Source: Roseomonas nitratireducens (GTDB lineage: Bacteria; Pseudomonadota; Alphaproteobacteria; Acetobacterales; Acetobacteraceae). Taken from it: a stretch of DNA of 64,000 nt. The stretch lies in assembly GCF_017813355.1 (NCBI RefSeq), contig NZ_JAGIYZ010000015.1, positions 62,001 to 126,000 on the forward strand. Reading direction: 5' to 3'. Both the position numbers and the translations under genes were made by a program. The notes under the pieces are model-generated. The model made no database searches, was not told the DNA's origin, and saw only the letters and a program-made list of their open reading frames with translations. Numbering within the stretch: the first letter of the stretch is position 1; every line of letters starts with the position of its first letter. Of the stretch, positions 63,445 through 64,000 are shown piece by piece.

Positions 63445-64000
63445 TCACTTTGCCAGGAAGCCGCCATCGACCGCCAGCGTCTGCCCGGTGACATAGGCGG
63501 CGGCGTCGGAAGAGAGGAACACGGCAACGCCGTCCAAGTCGTCGAGCCTGCCATTGCGGCCGATGCAGGTCTGTGCGGCGAGACGCGCGACGCGTTCCGC
63601 ATCGGCGAAGACGGGCGCGGTCAGCGGCGTGGGGAAGAACCCAGGCGCGATGGCGTTGCAGGTGATGCCATGGCGCGACCACGTCTCGGCGATGGCGCGC
63701 GTCAGCTGGATGATGCCGCCCTTGCCGGCCCCATAGGGCGCGCTGTCGGGAAAGGCGCGGAAGGACTGCAGGGAGGCAAGGTTGACAATGCGGCCCCAGC
63801 CGCGCGCCGCCATGGCGGGGGCGAGCTTCTGCACCAGCAGGAAGGGCGCGCGCAGATGAAGCGCCATGTGGAGATCGAACGCCTCCGCCGTCACCTCCGC
63901 GAAGGGCTGGCGCAGGTTCACGCCGGCGGCGTTCACCAGGATATCGGGCGACGAATCGAGAACTTCCAGCCGCTCCGCGACGTGCTCTGCCGCGCGCGGA
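63445..64000 (-). CDS. SDR family oxidoreductase (partial, runs off window end)
   Basis: The visible part reads [31 protein letters not shown], active-site [17 protein letters not shown] and [16 protein letters not shown], so the catalytic Ser-Tyr-Lys set is present. The N-terminal cofactor motif lies outside the window. It is probably the first of the SDR-ADH-UxaA genes and may act on the same sugar acid. Confidence 0.88.
   Translation of the reverse strand, partial: PRAAEHVAERLEVLDSSPDILVNAAGVNLRQPFAEVTAEAFDLHMALHLRAPFLLVQKLAPAMAARGWGRIVNLASLQSFRAFPDSAPYGAGKGGIIQLTRAIAETWSRHGITCNAIAPGFFPTPLTAPVFADAERVARLAAQTCIGRNGRLDDLDGVAVFLSSDAAAYVTGQTLAVDGGFLAK

Overview
The window is about 70% G+C and reads like a chromosome segment of an environmental alphaproteobacterium, most plausibly an Acetobacteraceae (Roseomonas-like) member. 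This is inferred from the base composition, five intact Bug/TctC-type periplasmic receptors with no TctA/TctB membrane partners, several Liv-type ABC transporters, and catabolic operons with IclR, TetR and ROK regulators. No rRNA, tRNA or CRISPR array was seen.

Layout. 1-7670: a family III CoA-transferase with hydantoinase/oxoprolinase B and A genes, divergent from a ROK regulator, a cyclase-family hydrolase and an amidase. 7677-16445: an aromatic/quinate-type block with 3-dehydroshikimate dehydratase, shikimate/quinate dehydrogenase, a BKACE enzyme, protocatechuate 3,4-dioxygenase PcaH/PcaG, two Bug receptors, a GAF protein and a TetR regulator. The TetR/dehydratase and dehydrogenase/Bug promoter regions share the motif TGTACNAACCAG. 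16503-28035: a minus-strand run with two complete Liv-type ABC transporters around a metal-dependent amidohydrolase and a GAF protein, headed by an SDR. 28160-35375: an IclR-led, tightly coupled operon (four-carbon acid-sugar kinase, PdxA-type dehydrogenase, iron alcohol dehydrogenase, sialidase-like protein, DapA-type aldolase, Bug receptor), probably for a hydroxy-acid or sugar acid. 35497-45811: acyl-CoA chemistry (two AMP-forming synthetases, enoyl-CoA hydratase, two SDRs) with one Liv-type binding protein, two Bug receptors and an Asp/Glu racemase-like protein.

46096-57572 is a looser region. It holds a DUF2252 protein, an octaheme cytochrome c with TPR repeats, an outer-membrane beta-barrel protein and an arylsulfatase. 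Two Crp/FNR-like boxes lie in the promoter regions. Between them are broken genes: an arylsulfatase remnant, a LysR/LLM-monooxygenase deletion chimera, a Bug C-terminus and a panC with an internal deletion.

57641-64000: a glycine riboswitch (probably tandem) precedes a DadA-type D-amino acid dehydrogenase. An IS481-family element sits between CTAG repeats and borrows its transposase stop codon from the target. A sugar-acid type operon follows (split UxaA dehydratase, zinc alcohol dehydrogenase, SDR) and runs off the end.

The most interesting items are the compact protocatechuate block with BKACE and its shared TetR operator, the riboswitch-controlled dadA, the acid-sugar kinase/sialidase operon, and the octaheme-TPR cytochrome near FNR-like sites.
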